Shown: positions 43,162 through 52,119, numbered from the stretch's first letter. The stretch is DNA of 56,565 nucleotides from an uncultured Ruminococcus sp. (GCA_934463425.1 CAKSJP010000014.1:1-56565); one strand, 5' to 3'. A program made the numbers and translations. The notes: generated from the letters alone by a model not told the origin.

Positions 43162-43520
43162 GCTTCATCCCTCCCCTCCGCAGAATCTTCTCCGGCTTTC
43201 TGCACCGCAGTACGCATTTGGATCTGCGCGATGCGTTCCATGCCGGACAAACGGATCACACGGCGAATATGCTGCGGCGGATCGCGGACAATGACCTCGC
43301 CGCCGATCTGTTCCATCAGACGATGCCGTCCCATGATCAAGCCGATCCCGGAGCTGTCCATAAATGTCACGCCTGCAAAATCCAGTATCAGCGTCTCCGG
43401 CTGACAAGCATCGATCTTTGCATCGATTTCTGCGCGCATGGGCTGTGCACAGTGGTGATCGATCTCACCGCTGAGCACTGCCACCAGTTGTTTTTCCTTT
43501 GTTTGCAATTCCACTGCCAT
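43158..43520 (-). CDS. spoIIAA: Anti-anti-sigma factor SpoIIAA
   Basis: This 120-aa STAS-domain protein frees SigF by binding SpoIIAB when dephosphorylated. The phosphorylated serine is S57 in FMDSSGIGLIMGR. The ATG at 43520 has a weak CAGG upstream; a longer form would read through the end of the upstream sigma gene. An extended -10 (TGGTATACT) lies in the 58-bp gap before it. It is the first gene of the operon. Confidence 0.95.
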   Translation of the reverse strand: MAVELQTKEKQLVAVLSGEIDHHCAQPMRAEIDAKIDACQPETLILDFAGVTFMDSSGIGLIMGRHRLMEQIGGEVIVRDPPQHIRRVIRLSGMERIAQIQMRTAVQKAGEDSAEGRDEA

Positions 43521-43578
43521 CTGACCTGTTCCCTGCCTTTCTGAGAACAGTATACCACAGATGATCTGGGGAAACTTG

Positions 43579-44382
43579 TCAAAATCCGCTCCACGTCCGC
43601 ATTTTTTCAATGGCGCGCTGTTCCAATTGACGGACGCGTTCCTTGGTGACATGCAGCTTTTCACCGATTTCCAGCAGCGTCATGCGCTCCTGACCGCACA
43701 GGCCGTACCGCAGCACGATCACTTCCCGCTCCCGGGATGTCAGCTGCGCCAAACATTGCCTTAGAAAGAGCCGCTCGCCGACCTCTTCCTCCGGTGTCAA
43801 CACATCCGGCTCAGAAAGCAATTCCTGTCGTTCTGTATCTCCGTCTTGTTTCAGCATTTCATTCAGGCTCCGCATGGAGAGCATCGGCTCGACCTGAGAC
43901 AAAAAGTCCCGGATCTCCTGCGGTGACATGCCGTCCAGCCGTTCTTCTGCTGTCACACGGTCTGACAGGGCAGTATAATCCACCGCACTTCCCGGCTCCC
44001 GATAGACCGAAAGCTTATGCATTCGATCGTGCAAATGCACCGGGATCCGGATGATCGTACCGCCGGAAATGATCTCGCGCTGAATCGCCTGCCGCACATG
44101 CGCCCAGGCATAGGTACAGAACTGCGCGCCGTATTCCGGACGATACAGTCTTGCCGCGCGAAGCAGCCCCAGTTGTCCGGCTGCCCACAGATCCTCCAGT
44201 TCCAGAGAAAGATAGGCATACCGGCGGCGCTCACGCCAGGCGATGGTGTGGATCATGCCGTCATTTTGTTCCAAAAGCTGCTGCTTAGCTTCGGTATCTC
44301 CTGCCTGAATCCGAAGGCAGAGCGATTCATTGCTGTCCGCATCGGCAGCTATAATACGGCAGCTCTGTTGTGTCTCCTGCAT
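43579..44382 (-). CDS. Sigma-70 factor, group 2-like
   Basis: This 267-aa sigma factor has region 2 LEDLWAAGQLGLLRAARLY then FCTYAWAHVRQAIQRE, region 3 and region 4 LTSREREVIVLRYGL and VTKERVRQLEQRAIEKMR. Regions 2.4 and 4.2 are close to primary sigma factors, but the protein lacks region 1.1 and is short, so it looks like an alternative RpoD-like factor. It is not a usual sporulation sigma. GGAGG lies 8 nt before the ATG. It lies 58 bp upstream of spoIIAA on the same strand and divergent from a carD-like gene. Confidence 0.88.
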   Translation of the reverse strand: MQETQQSCRIIAADADSNESLCLRIQAGDTEAKQQLLEQNDGMIHTIAWRERRRYAYLSLELEDLWAAGQLGLLRAARLYRPEYGAQFCTYAWAHVRQAIQREIISGGTIIRIPVHLHDRMHKLSVYREPGSAVDYTALSDRVTAEERLDGMSPQEIRDFLSQVEPMLSMRSLNEMLKQDGDTERQELLSEPDVLTPEEEVGERLFLRQCLAQLTSREREVIVLRYGLCGQERMTLLEIGEKLHVTKERVRQLEQRAIEKMRTWSGF

Positions 44383-44579
44383 ACTGCATTCCTCCTCAAA
44401 ATCTCACATTATATCCGAAACTATGCTTCTATTATAAACTTTCAGTTTTTCAGATTCGGCATAACTAGATTTATTCTGCAAAAGAAATGAAAAAAAGAAT
44501 CCAATATTCCAACGGAATTGCATCAAGTTGCACAGTTTTTACAGCATCGCATTTGTGTATTTTTCCTCTGGCTTTTTTT

Positions 44580-44612
44580 CTGAAAATATGATATACTATT
44601 ATTATAGTATAT
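44580..44612 (+). promoter_or_regulatory. carD-like gene promoter with palindrome
   Basis: A perfect palindrome, ATATACTAT-TATT-ATAGTATAT (44591-44612), covers two possible -10 boxes: TATACT (44592-44597) and TATAGT (44603-44608). The latter pairs with CTGAAA (44580-44585) at 17 nt. A dimeric regulator bound there would block transcription. Confidence 0.6.
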
Positions 44613-44641
44613 GATAAAACCATAACGATGGAGGGATAACC

Positions 44642-45190
44642 ATGGAAAGCAGTCCGAACACGACAAAAACAGAATACGCCCCAGACGAATACGTTTCTTA
44701 TGGCACATCCGGCGTTTGCCAGATCGTTTCTTTGGAAAACCGTTCGTTTGACGGAGAGCACGAAGCGCTATACTACAAGCTGCGCCCTCTGGACAACTCT
44801 CATTCCACTTACTACGTTCCGGCAGAACGGGCAGCGGAAAAGCTTCGGCCTCTACTGACGAAAGATCAGATATGCGAACTGATCGATGAAATGGCTGATG
44901 CAGATTTCAGTGAGACCGAATGGTGCAGCAACAGCCGGGAACGGCGCGGTATCTTTCAGAACATTCTGCATAGTGACGACTATCGGGAAATGATACAGAT
45001 GATGCGGTCACTGCATCAGCAGCAGGAGCGCAAACGCCGCAATGGGCACCGACTCTCTGCCGCAGATGAAGCTGCGATGCATGCTGCAGAGACCCGGATG
45101 TATCAGGAATTCGGCATTGTGCTGCATATTCAGCCAGATGAAGTACATCACTTTATTTTAAATCGAATAGATGCTGCTTCTGCGAAATAG
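44642..45190 (+). CDS. CarD/CdnL-like transcriptional regulator
   Basis: This 182-aa protein begins with a CarD/CdnL/TRCF RNA polymerase-binding domain (YVSYGTSGVCQIVSLENRSF, then YYKLRPLDNSHSTYYVP) and continues with a helical C-terminal half. CarD-like proteins bind the polymerase beta subunit and stabilise open complexes. GGAGGG lies before the ATG. It is divergent from the sigma gene, hinting at shared control of transcription machinery. Confidence 0.9.
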   Translation: MESSPNTTKTEYAPDEYVSYGTSGVCQIVSLENRSFDGEHEALYYKLRPLDNSHSTYYVPAERAAEKLRPLLTKDQICELIDEMADADFSETEWCSNSRERRGIFQNILHSDDYREMIQMMRSLHQQQERKRRNGHRLSAADEAAMHAAETRMYQEFGIVLHIQPDEVHHFILNRIDAASAK

Positions 45191-45218
45191 TTCTTCCGGA
45201 TCTGGCCGTATACCAAAA

Positions 45219-45253
45219 GGCTGCTGTACCAAGCAAGTACAGCAGCCTTTTTT
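45219..45253. terminator. Terminator between carD-like gene and phn operon
   Basis: GGCTGCTGTAC and GTACAGCAGCC pair over 11 bp around CAAGCAA. Six T follow on the plus strand and four on the minus strand, so it may serve both convergent transcripts. Confidence 0.88.
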
Positions 45254-45267
45254 CTCCACAAAACGCC

Positions 45268-45702
45268 TTAATTGTACACGGAAAGCGCTTCTGTCAATTT
45301 GATATGTGTCTCTTCCAGGCCTTCTCGCTGATAAAAGCGGTGGGCATTTTTTCGTTTCTGATTGCTAGTCACCTCAAACTGAATGCAGCTGCGCTGTATC
45401 GCCTGCTCTCTGGCAGCATGCAGCAAGTCTGCACCAATTCCTTGGGAGCGCACAGCGTTGCTGACAATGAGCTCCATGATCTCCGCAACCTTTCCGCAAT
45501 GGTGCAGCTGAAATTCCATCCGCAAATGCAGCAGCCCGACGATTTTCCCCTGCACTTCTGCCACAAGCAGCAGGTGTGAAGCATCGGCAAGCATGGTGTT
45601 CAGTCCCCAGGCGAAGATCTCCTGCGGAAAGGATGTCTCTTCCAGTTCACAGACCAACGCGTAGATTCCGGAGAGATCTGCAGAAACCGCCGGACGTATC
45701 AT
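45268..45702 (-). CDS. phnO: PhnO-like aminoalkylphosphonate N-acetyltransferase
   Basis: This 144-aa GNAT has the same length as E. coli PhnO and shares its landmarks: IYALVCELEE near 13, FQLHHCGKVAEIMEL near 64, and KRKNAHRFYQREGLEETH near 115. PhnO acetylates aminoalkylphosphonates before or during C-P lyase use. Its start overlaps the PHP gene stop as ATGA, making it the last gene of the phn operon. The context and the shared length and landmarks make the assignment strong, though GNAT specificity is hard to read from sequence. Confidence 0.85.
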   Translation of the reverse strand: MIRPAVSADLSGIYALVCELEETSFPQEIFAWGLNTMLADASHLLLVAEVQGKIVGLLHLRMEFQLHHCGKVAEIMELIVSNAVRSQGIGADLLHAAREQAIQRSCIQFEVTSNQKRKNAHRFYQREGLEETHIKLTEALSVYN

Positions 45703-46514
45703 TGAAAATCGCCTCCCAAAATTGCAAGAATACCGCTCGGCTCTGCCAGATAATCTCCGATGTCTACAGAAACACCCTCGTATTTCCCGTGAAAATCACT
45801 GCCGCCCGTCAGAAACAAGTCATAGTCTGCAGCATATTTCCGGATGATCTCCCGATCCTTTTTCTGGTTTGCATGGTGGTGCAGTTCCAAGCCGTCCAGT
45901 CCCTGCTCCGCCAGTTCCGGAATGATGCAGAAGTTCTGCTGTTGACCGCTGTGTGCCAAAACTGCCAGACCTCCGGCATCCTTAATGGCGCGAAGTGCTT
46001 CCAACGGCGACGGATAGCGAATGTCGAAATCGCAAATGCCGCCATGCTTGAATGTCCTTTGATAGAACTCGCCGAACATGTCCGGTGCTTTGCCGCGCTG
46101 CACCAGGTCATCCATAATATGCTGCTTATAGATATATTTTCCATCCGCACGATGCAGCCGGCTCACATCAATGTCATAGCCGTGCTGATTGAGGAGCTGG
46201 ATCTGCTTCAATGAATTGGCGTGACGCGCTTCCAGCGTGGGATGCACCGCCCGTTCGGTCACCTCCGGCTTCTGAATGCTGTAGCCCAGCATATGAACGC
46301 GAAAATCGTTTTCATAATCATATGCCGAGATCTCAATGCCCGCCATTACCCGGATGCCTTCTGTCTGCGGAATCTGACTGCGCTGAGACAACGTGTCGTG
46401 ATCGGTAATGACGATGGCATCCAGACCGTTTTTCTTTGCCCGTTCGATCAGCTGCGGTATGGTAAAGCTGCCGTCCGAAACCGTGGAATGCATGTGACAA
46501 TCTGCACGAATCAT
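45699..46514 (-). CDS. PHP phosphoesterase, likely cyclic ribose phosphate hydrolase (PhnPP-like)
   Basis: This 271-aa PHP-domain hydrolase has DCHMHSTVSDGS, ITDHDTLSQ, GIEISAYD, LAHSGQQ and GSDFHGKYE. The operon lacks the beta-lactamase-like phnP. A PHP enzyme from Eggerthella has been shown to open 5-phosphoribosyl 1,2-cyclic phosphate and release phosphate, and this gene sits where that activity is needed. It overlaps phnL and phnO by 4 bp each. The exact products are inferred. Confidence 0.85.
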   Translation of the reverse strand: MIRADCHMHSTVSDGSFTIPQLIERAKKNGLDAIVITDHDTLSQRSQIPQTEGIRVMAGIEISAYDYENDFRVHMLGYSIQKPEVTERAVHPTLEARHANSLKQIQLLNQHGYDIDVSRLHRADGKYIYKQHIMDDLVQRGKAPDMFGEFYQRTFKHGGICDFDIRYPSPLEALRAIKDAGGLAVLAHSGQQQNFCIIPELAEQGLDGLELHHHANQKKDREIIRKYAADYDLFLTGGSDFHGKYEGVSVDIGDYLAEPSGILAILGGDFQ

Positions 46515-47203
46515 GCGAACGTCCCCTCCGAAATATTAAATACGCGGTCACAAAGGCCGTCCATAAACTCCAGGTCGTGGAAAATGCCGATCATGCTCGT
46601 TCCCTCCTGTTTGAGTTTCAGCAGCATGTCTTTGACCAGTACCTTGGACTTATTATCCAGAGACGCTGTCGGCTCATCCAGCAGCATCAGCCGCGGACGC
46701 TTCACCATGGTGTGCGCCAGATTCAGGCGCAGACGCTCACCGCCGGAAAAGGTATTGGGGTAGATATCCCACAGATTTTCCGGCAGGCAAAAATATGCCA
46801 GCATTTCTTCCGCCTTTTCCCTAGCGCTGCTGCTGTCTCCGCCGGTTTCCAAAAGTGTCTGCATGACATGCTCTTTTGCAGTTGTCCGGGGCATCACGTT
46901 GAGAAATTGAGATACATAGCCGATCTCATGACTGCGCAGATACAGGATCTCGCGCTCTGCGGCATGTGCCAGGCTGATTTTTCCATAGGCAAGACTGTCG
47001 TAGAGAATGTCCCCGGCTGTCGGCAGATAGGTGCGGTGGATGCATTTCAGAATGGTAGACTTTCCGGCACCGGAGCGCCCGACGATCCCGATAAACTGTC
47101 CCTCTTCCAGACTGAAATTGATGTTTTCACAGGAGTGAATTTCCCGATCAGCATGGTGCAGGTAAAAATTTTTCCCCAGCCCTTTGATCTCCAATATGCT
47201 CAT
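46511..47203 (-). CDS. phnL: C-P lyase subunit PhnL (ABC ATPase)
   Basis: This 230-aa ABC-type ATPase has Walker A GRSGAGKST near 42, signature FSGGERLRLNLAHTM near 150 and LLDEPTASLD near 175. PhnL is needed for the early step that attaches phosphonates to ribose with ATP. The start overlaps phnM as ATGA. It is more like PhnL than PhnK in length and in the LYLRSHEIGYVSQFLNVMPR stretch. Confidence 0.95.
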   Translation of the reverse strand: MSILEIKGLGKNFYLHHADREIHSCENINFSLEEGQFIGIVGRSGAGKSTILKCIHRTYLPTAGDILYDSLAYGKISLAHAAEREILYLRSHEIGYVSQFLNVMPRTTAKEHVMQTLLETGGDSSSAREKAEEMLAYFCLPENLWDIYPNTFSGGERLRLNLAHTMVKRPRLMLLDEPTASLDNKSKVLVKDMLLKLKQEGTSMIGIFHDLEFMDGLCDRVFNISEGTFA

Positions 47204-48378
47204 ATGGAATGCCCCCTGTATTCTACTCTGGAGGTAGTCTGACCATCCACCAGAACATGTGTTACGACCGGATAGCCGTCCAGAATATCCGCAATGACCA
47301 GATCCGCCTTTTTGCCCGGCTCGATCGAGCCATAGTCCTTATCGATGCCCATTGCCTTTGCCGGATTCAGAGAGACCTTGTTCACCATATCCGGCAGTGT
47401 CTGACCGTATTTCTCCCGCATGACAAACAGACTGTGCAGCAGCGCCTGCGGAAAATAGTCGGAGCATAGAATGTCCACGCTGCCGTTCTGAATCGCCTGC
47501 GCAGCGGACATATTGCCGGAGTGAGAGCCGCCAAGGAGGATATTGGGCGCACCGGCAATGGTATAAAAGCCCATTTCATGCGCTGCTTTTGCCACCTCTT
47601 CGGTAATGGGAAACTCGCTGATGTCTACGCCGAGCTGACGGTTCAACTGCAGCTTTTCCAGTGTATCATCATCGTGAGATGCCACAGTAATATGATTTTG
47701 GTGCGCCAGTTCTGCCAGTTCCCGAAGCTGTGCAATGGAAAGCATCTTCTTGTTCTGGTGATGCTCCAGCACCTCTTCAAAGGTCTTGCCCTCGTTTTCC
47801 ATGCCGTGGTATTTATCTACCGTCTCCCGATAAATCTCCAGATCCCGATACTGTCCCTGTCCCGGTGTGTGATCCATAAAGGAAATCTCCTGGATCAGCT
47901 TCCGGGCGATCATATCCTTGGCAATGGCAAAAGCATCAACATTGTCGATCTCCAGACGCAGGTGAAAGCGGTGGTGGATCAGGTGACTGCGGTTTTGAAT
48001 ATCGGCGATCAGTTCCGCCATTTCCAGTACGCTTTCTTTGGTGCGAAGCGGACTTTTTCCCAGCAGTTCATCGCTGTAAAGAGAAAAGGAATGGTAAATG
48101 GTAGTGATGCCAAGCTGCAAAAGCTCCTTTTCACATTCCTTCAATGCCAGTTCAAAAGAAAACTTTGCCGTAGGACGCGGGAATACAAACTGTTCGATCT
48201 TATCGGAATGCACATCGATCATGCCCGGCAGGATATATCTGCCGTGAGCGTCGATCACCTTTTCCGGTACACCGCCGCAGTCGCCGATCGCCGCGATCCG
48301 GTCATTTTCCAACCAAAGTGTTTTTCCCGCTGTGATCCCATCCGGCATCACAATTTTTCCGTTTTTGATTGCGATCAT
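47200..48378 (-). CDS. phnM: PhnM triphosphate diphosphohydrolase
   Basis: This 392-aa amidohydrolase removes pyrophosphate from the ribose-triphosphate-phosphonate intermediate. Metal-binding features include LPGMIDVHSDKIEQFVFPRP near 52, HHRFHLRLEIDN near 136, VASHDDDT near 232, and AGAPNILLGGSHSGNMSA near 275. GGAGG precedes the ATG. It lies between phnK and phnL, so the order K-M-L differs from E. coli K-L-M. Confidence 0.96.
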   Translation of the reverse strand: MIAIKNGKIVMPDGITAGKTLWLENDRIAAIGDCGGVPEKVIDAHGRYILPGMIDVHSDKIEQFVFPRPTAKFSFELALKECEKELLQLGITTIYHSFSLYSDELLGKSPLRTKESVLEMAELIADIQNRSHLIHHRFHLRLEIDNVDAFAIAKDMIARKLIQEISFMDHTPGQGQYRDLEIYRETVDKYHGMENEGKTFEEVLEHHQNKKMLSIAQLRELAELAHQNHITVASHDDDTLEKLQLNRQLGVDISEFPITEEVAKAAHEMGFYTIAGAPNILLGGSHSGNMSAAQAIQNGSVDILCSDYFPQALLHSLFVMREKYGQTLPDMVNKVSLNPAKAMGIDKDYGSIEPGKKADLVIADILDGYPVVTHVLVDGQTTSRVEYRGHSI

Positions 48379-48393
48379 GTAGCCAATTTCCTC

Positions 48394-49224
48394 CTATAGC
48401 AAAGAATGTACCAGCTGTTGTGTATAAGCATGCTGCGGATCTTCCAGAATCTGATCGGTCAGACCGCTTTCAATGATCTTGCCGTCCAGCATGACCACAG
48501 TACGATCTGCCAGCATCCGGATCACTGCCAGATCGTGAGATACCAGCAAAATAGAGATACCGTACTGCGCCTTGATTCTCCGGATCAGATCCAGTACCTT
48601 TGCCTGCACCGACAAGTCCAGACCTGTTGTCACCTCATCCAGTAAGAGAATGGACGGGTTGTTCGCCAGCGCCTTGGAGATCTGCACACGCTGCTGCATG
48701 CCGCCGGAAAAGTTTTTCGGTGCTTCCCCCATACGGGAGGTCAGGATCTCCACTGCCTGGAGCAGTTCCCTGGCGCGCTCAGTCATATGCCCGGCGCTGC
48801 GGTTTCCGGCTGCGATCAATTTTTCAGCAATGTTGGAGGCTGCGGAATACTGCATCCGCAGACCGCGCACCGGATTCTGGTACACCATACCCATGATGCA
48901 GTTTTTGATATGCCGCTGTTCCGCAGCGCTGGCGAGCCAGATGCTCTCGTTTCCGTCTTTATAGTCCTGCAAGTACGCCTCACCGGATGTGGGCGCAATA
49001 TCAAAGTAAAGGCTCTGCATCAGCGTCGATTTTCCGGAGCCGCTTTCTCCTACGATGCCCAGCACCTCGCCGGGATACACTTCTACAGAGACATCATTGG
49101 CAGCCCACACGGTACCGCAGACCGTACAGCGGTTCTTCTCCAAATGCGTCTGGCACTGGGGACAGCCTGCTCCATAGCGCACTGTCAGATGTTCCACCTG
49201 CAATACCGGTTTTTCTTCAAGCTT
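48394..49224 (-). CDS. phnK: C-P lyase subunit PhnK (ABC ATPase) with zinc-ribbon insert
   Basis: This 276-aa ABC ATPase of the C-P lyase core complex has Walker A GESGSGKST (60-67), signature FSGGMQQRVQISKAL and LLLDEVTTGLD. Before Walker A there is an insert with C22, C25, C34 and C37, a probable zinc ribbon absent from E. coli PhnK. I chose GTG at 49224 with GGAGG 9 nt upstream, overlapping the phnJ end by 8 bp; starts further upstream lie inside phnJ. Confidence 0.94.
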   Translation of the reverse strand, partial: KLEEKPVLQVEHLTVRYGAGCPQCQTHLEKNRCTVCGTVWAANDVSVEVYPGEVLGIVGESGSGKSTLMQSLYFDIAPTSGEAYLQDYKDGNESIWLASAAEQRHIKNCIMGMVYQNPVRGLRMQYSAASNIAEKLIAAGNRSAGHMTERARELLQAVEILTSRMGEAPKNFSGGMQQRVQISKALANNPSILLLDEVTTGLDLSVQAKVLDLIRRIKAQYGISILLVSHDLAVIRMLADRTVVMLDGKIIESGLTDQILEDPQHAYTQQLVHSLL

Positions 49225-50062
49225 CACGGGAACGCACCTCCTTGCAATAAGCGGTATCCGAACACTGATAGAATTTTTCTCCGGTCTCCGCATCAAACAT
49301 CTCATCCAGATAAGTATTGGTGCTGCCGCAGAGACGGCACTTCTTTCCGTGGAAGTTCTCCCGTTCAAAGGGAACGTCATCGAATGCCAGAGATTCCACA
49401 TTGGTATAAGGCGGCACTGCATAGATCTTTTTCTCCCGTCCTGCGCCGAAGAGGTACAGACATTCTGACTGGTGCAGCTTCGGGTTGTCAAATTTCGGGA
49501 TGGGGCTGGGGTTCATGATATAACGATCCTCTACGGTACAAGGGTACTCTGTGGGAATGGTCACCTTGCCGTACTTCACGATGCTCTCGTACAACTGCAG
49601 CCAGATAGGCGCATAATCCTTTTCAGCATGCATTTTCTTGGTGACCTCTTCCTTCGGCTCTACAATACGGAGCGGCTCCGGGATCGGCACTTGCAGCACC
49701 AGAATCTGATCGTTGCGCAGCGGCACTTCCGGGATACGGTGACGAGACTGGATCAGTGTTGCCTGATGAGTATCGGTTGTGGCAGGCACATTGGTACACA
49801 GCCCCACGAATTTCTTAATATTGACTGCATTCACGCTGTCGTCGCTGCCCTGGTCGATGACCTTCAAGGTATCCGACGGGCCGATGAGAGACAGGGTCAG
49901 CTGAATGCCACCGGTTCCCCAGCCGCGTCCGATGGGAAGCTCTCTGGAGCCAAAGGGCACCTGGTAGCCGGGAATCGCCACTGCTTTCAGAATACAGCGC
50001 CGAATCTCCCGCTTTGAGCCTTCGTCCAGAAACGCATAATTATAATGTTCAGTCCGCTCCAT
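49217..50062 (-). CDS. phnJ: C-P lyase PhnJ (radical SAM)
   Basis: This 281-aa enzyme breaks the carbon-phosphorus bond. The conserved cysteines are C242, C245, C267 and C273, each one residue off the E. coli numbers, and the catalytic glycine is G32 in AIPGYQVPFGSRE, exactly at the E. coli position. The unusual iron-sulfur motif and the glycyl-radical site are thus intact. GGAGG precedes the ATG, which overlaps phnI by 14 bp. Confidence 0.97.
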   Translation of the reverse strand: MERTEHYNYAFLDEGSKREIRRCILKAVAIPGYQVPFGSRELPIGRGWGTGGIQLTLSLIGPSDTLKVIDQGSDDSVNAVNIKKFVGLCTNVPATTDTHQATLIQSRHRIPEVPLRNDQILVLQVPIPEPLRIVEPKEEVTKKMHAEKDYAPIWLQLYESIVKYGKVTIPTEYPCTVEDRYIMNPSPIPKFDNPKLHQSECLYLFGAGREKKIYAVPPYTNVESLAFDDVPFERENFHGKKCRLCGSTNTYLDEMFDAETGEKFYQCSDTAYCKEVRSREA

Positions 50063-51122
50063 GTTCCTGCTTCCTCCGTGTTTTTCTCACTGCATCCAGT
50101 TTCGACTGGAATGTCACATAATGCGGCAGCTTCAGATGCGAGATAAAACCGTTCATTTCCAGACAGTCTCCGTGCATCAGCACAAATTCCTGATCCTGCG
50201 CCGCATAATCGCCGCCCTGCTCCAGTTCCCGGTCAATCACTGCCATGGCGATGGCTTTATTTTCATTTCTGCCAAATACAGCACCGTATCCGCTGGCAAG
50301 TTTCAGCTGATCTTTGTCGCTGGCGGAGTGGAATGTCTCCACCTCAGTCAGCAAGATCTCACCCAAATAGATGGATTCGCCCTCCATGCCGGGATAGGCA
50401 ACTTCCAGAGAGACATAGCCGCTGCGCAGTTCTCCGACAGTGGGATGCACCTGTCCGAAGCCGCGCAAAACGGAGTATGCCAATCCGGAAAGAAAGCCGG
50501 TATCGGCACGAGTCATGGTCTGGAGCCGGGCGCTCCGGGGTGCAGGAAATTCCAACAGATTTTCTGTAACATCATGCGGCGGTGTGTTGTCCTCCGGATA
50601 AGTGTCCATCAAGCCCTCTGCCTTCAGCATATCAGAAACCCGGTGATATGCTTTTTGCGGGACTGGTGTCTGCTCCGCCAGGATGCGCTGAAACAGCTGA
50701 TGCAGTTCACCGGCATCCTCATTCTCCCGTTCAAAATGAATGAGACGATGGGTGTAGTCATAAGTTGCGCCCAGCATCTGTCCGCCTGGAATATCTTTGA
50801 ATGCCGCAGAAATACGGCGAACCACACGCATGGTATCCGTATCCACCACATTGGTATAATGACTGCGTTTTAAAGTCGAACGATATGCGCGCAGCAGGAA
50901 AACAGCTTCTTCCGTAGAGCCTTCGCACTGTTTGAGCGCCAGTGCTGCATAATGCTTTGCGTACAGACCGGATTCGCTCATGACCTTATCCACCAGCAGT
51001 CCGAATTTTTCTGCGACGGCTTCCAGTTCCAAATCCTTTTCCGTGCCGCTGCGATAATAATCCAACAGCTGGATACTTGCGGCAATGGCTTCTTCACCGC
51101 CGGAAACTGCTACATATGCCAC
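50049..51122 (-). CDS. phnI: C-P lyase subunit PhnI
   Basis: This 357-aa subunit forms the core complex with PhnG, PhnH and PhnJ and catalyses the nucleophilic replacement that puts the phosphonate on ribose. It has the stretches YVAVSGGEEAIAAS at the start, DYTHRLIHFERENEDAGELH in the middle and FGQVHPTVGELRSGYV near 225. The start is GTG with AGGAGG 8 nt upstream and overlaps phnH by 13 bp. Confidence 0.97.
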   Translation of the reverse strand: MAYVAVSGGEEAIAASIQLLDYYRSGTEKDLELEAVAEKFGLLVDKVMSESGLYAKHYAALALKQCEGSTEEAVFLLRAYRSTLKRSHYTNVVDTDTMRVVRRISAAFKDIPGGQMLGATYDYTHRLIHFERENEDAGELHQLFQRILAEQTPVPQKAYHRVSDMLKAEGLMDTYPEDNTPPHDVTENLLEFPAPRSARLQTMTRADTGFLSGLAYSVLRGFGQVHPTVGELRSGYVSLEVAYPGMEGESIYLGEILLTEVETFHSASDKDQLKLASGYGAVFGRNENKAIAMAVIDRELEQGGDYAAQDQEFVLMHGDCLEMNGFISHLKLPHYVTFQSKLDAVRKTRRKQEHGAD

Positions 51123-51697
51123 TGAGAACCCCTCCTTCTTACCAATCTGGGAATGCAGGTCACATCGCCGCTGTCGGTCACAAAAAACAGATCGATTCCC
51201 ATGGGATATTCATATGCCTGCTGGTCGCGCAGTTCCAGTGCATGGAGCACCGCTGCAGAACAGTGGAATGCAGTCTCACCCTGAATGCCGGGGCCGAAAA
51301 GGGTCACAGTCTCTGACATTTCGCCGTTGTCCCGAATCAGAAGCGCTGCACTTTTATGGGGATCTGTCAGTGTACCGCACTTTGCCTGCACCATAACGGC
51401 AGACAGTTTCTGCGGATCGGTCACAAAAAGATAATCTGCATCCGAAACCTGAACTTCCTGAGAAAGCGTCACCAATTGCAGATCGCGCCGGAAAGCTTCA
51501 TCGCCGCAGGCGGAAAAGGTCACCTCATTGTCCAGCAGTGTCATCCCCAGTGCCAGGAACGCCCGATATCCGCCGAACAGCTTTTCCATCTGCTTTGCCA
51601 CGGAGACCGTCCGTGTGGGATTCGACATTGCTTCCAGCACCTTGCGGAACACCGCCTGTGTGTCAAATACTTCGTCAAACTGATGGAGTGTTTTCAT
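51110..51697 (-). CDS. phnH: C-P lyase subunit PhnH
   Basis: This 195-aa subunit is part of the PhnGHIJ core. The start HQFDEVFDTQAVFRKVLEAM and the later PGTPR-like positions (AMSNPTRTVSVAKQM) are typical. I chose the ATG at 51697 that overlaps the phnG stop as ATGA; longer starts lie inside phnG. PhnH has no known catalytic site and stabilises the complex. Confidence 0.95.
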   Translation of the reverse strand: MKTLHQFDEVFDTQAVFRKVLEAMSNPTRTVSVAKQMEKLFGGYRAFLALGMTLLDNEVTFSACGDEAFRRDLQLVTLSQEVQVSDADYLFVTDPQKLSAVMVQAKCGTLTDPHKSAALLIRDNGEMSETVTLFGPGIQGETAFHCSAAVLHALELRDQQAYEYPMGIDLFFVTDSGDVTCIPRLVRRRGSQWHM

Positions 51698-52119
51698 TGT
51701 GCCGCCTCCGAATCCATAGAGTGGAAATCCACTTTTGTTTTCTGGAACATGGCATTTTCCTGTGCGATCCTGCGCTGCTGCTCCTGTTCCCATTCCAGCA
51801 GCAGTGCTTCATGGAAAAATACGCCTTTATTTTCTGCCGCATCGATCACTGCCATATACAGTGTTTTTTCAAAATCATCGCCCATGGTAACTGCTGTTCC
51901 CACCGTGTCCGCCAGTGTGACAACGGCTTCTGTGATAATGGCTTCGCCCAGATAGAACAGGCTCTTTTTTACCGGCTCACGCATGCGGATCATGGTGAGA
52001 GATTTCTCCGGCTTTTTGACGATCGTCACCGGATACTGCTGCTGCAGTTCCTCGCCCAGGCGGATCACATCACTGCGCTGCGCTCTGGACAGGATCTGGA
52101 ACAGACGCTTTTTTTCCAT
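51694..52119 (-). CDS. phnG: C-P lyase subunit PhnG
   Basis: This 141-aa core subunit pairs with PhnI. It has KPEKSLTMIRMREPVKKSLFYLGE, a stretch that matches the conserved RxxD/MVR and FNLGE regions of PhnG. GGAGG lies 7 nt before the ATG. It starts 46 bp after the last transporter gene, the largest gap within the operon, yet no terminator is seen there. Confidence 0.94.
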   Translation of the reverse strand: MEKKRLFQILSRAQRSDVIRLGEELQQQYPVTIVKKPEKSLTMIRMREPVKKSLFYLGEAIITEAVVTLADTVGTAVTMGDDFEKTLYMAVIDAAENKGVFFHEALLLEWEQEQQRRIAQENAMFQKTKVDFHSMDSEAAQ

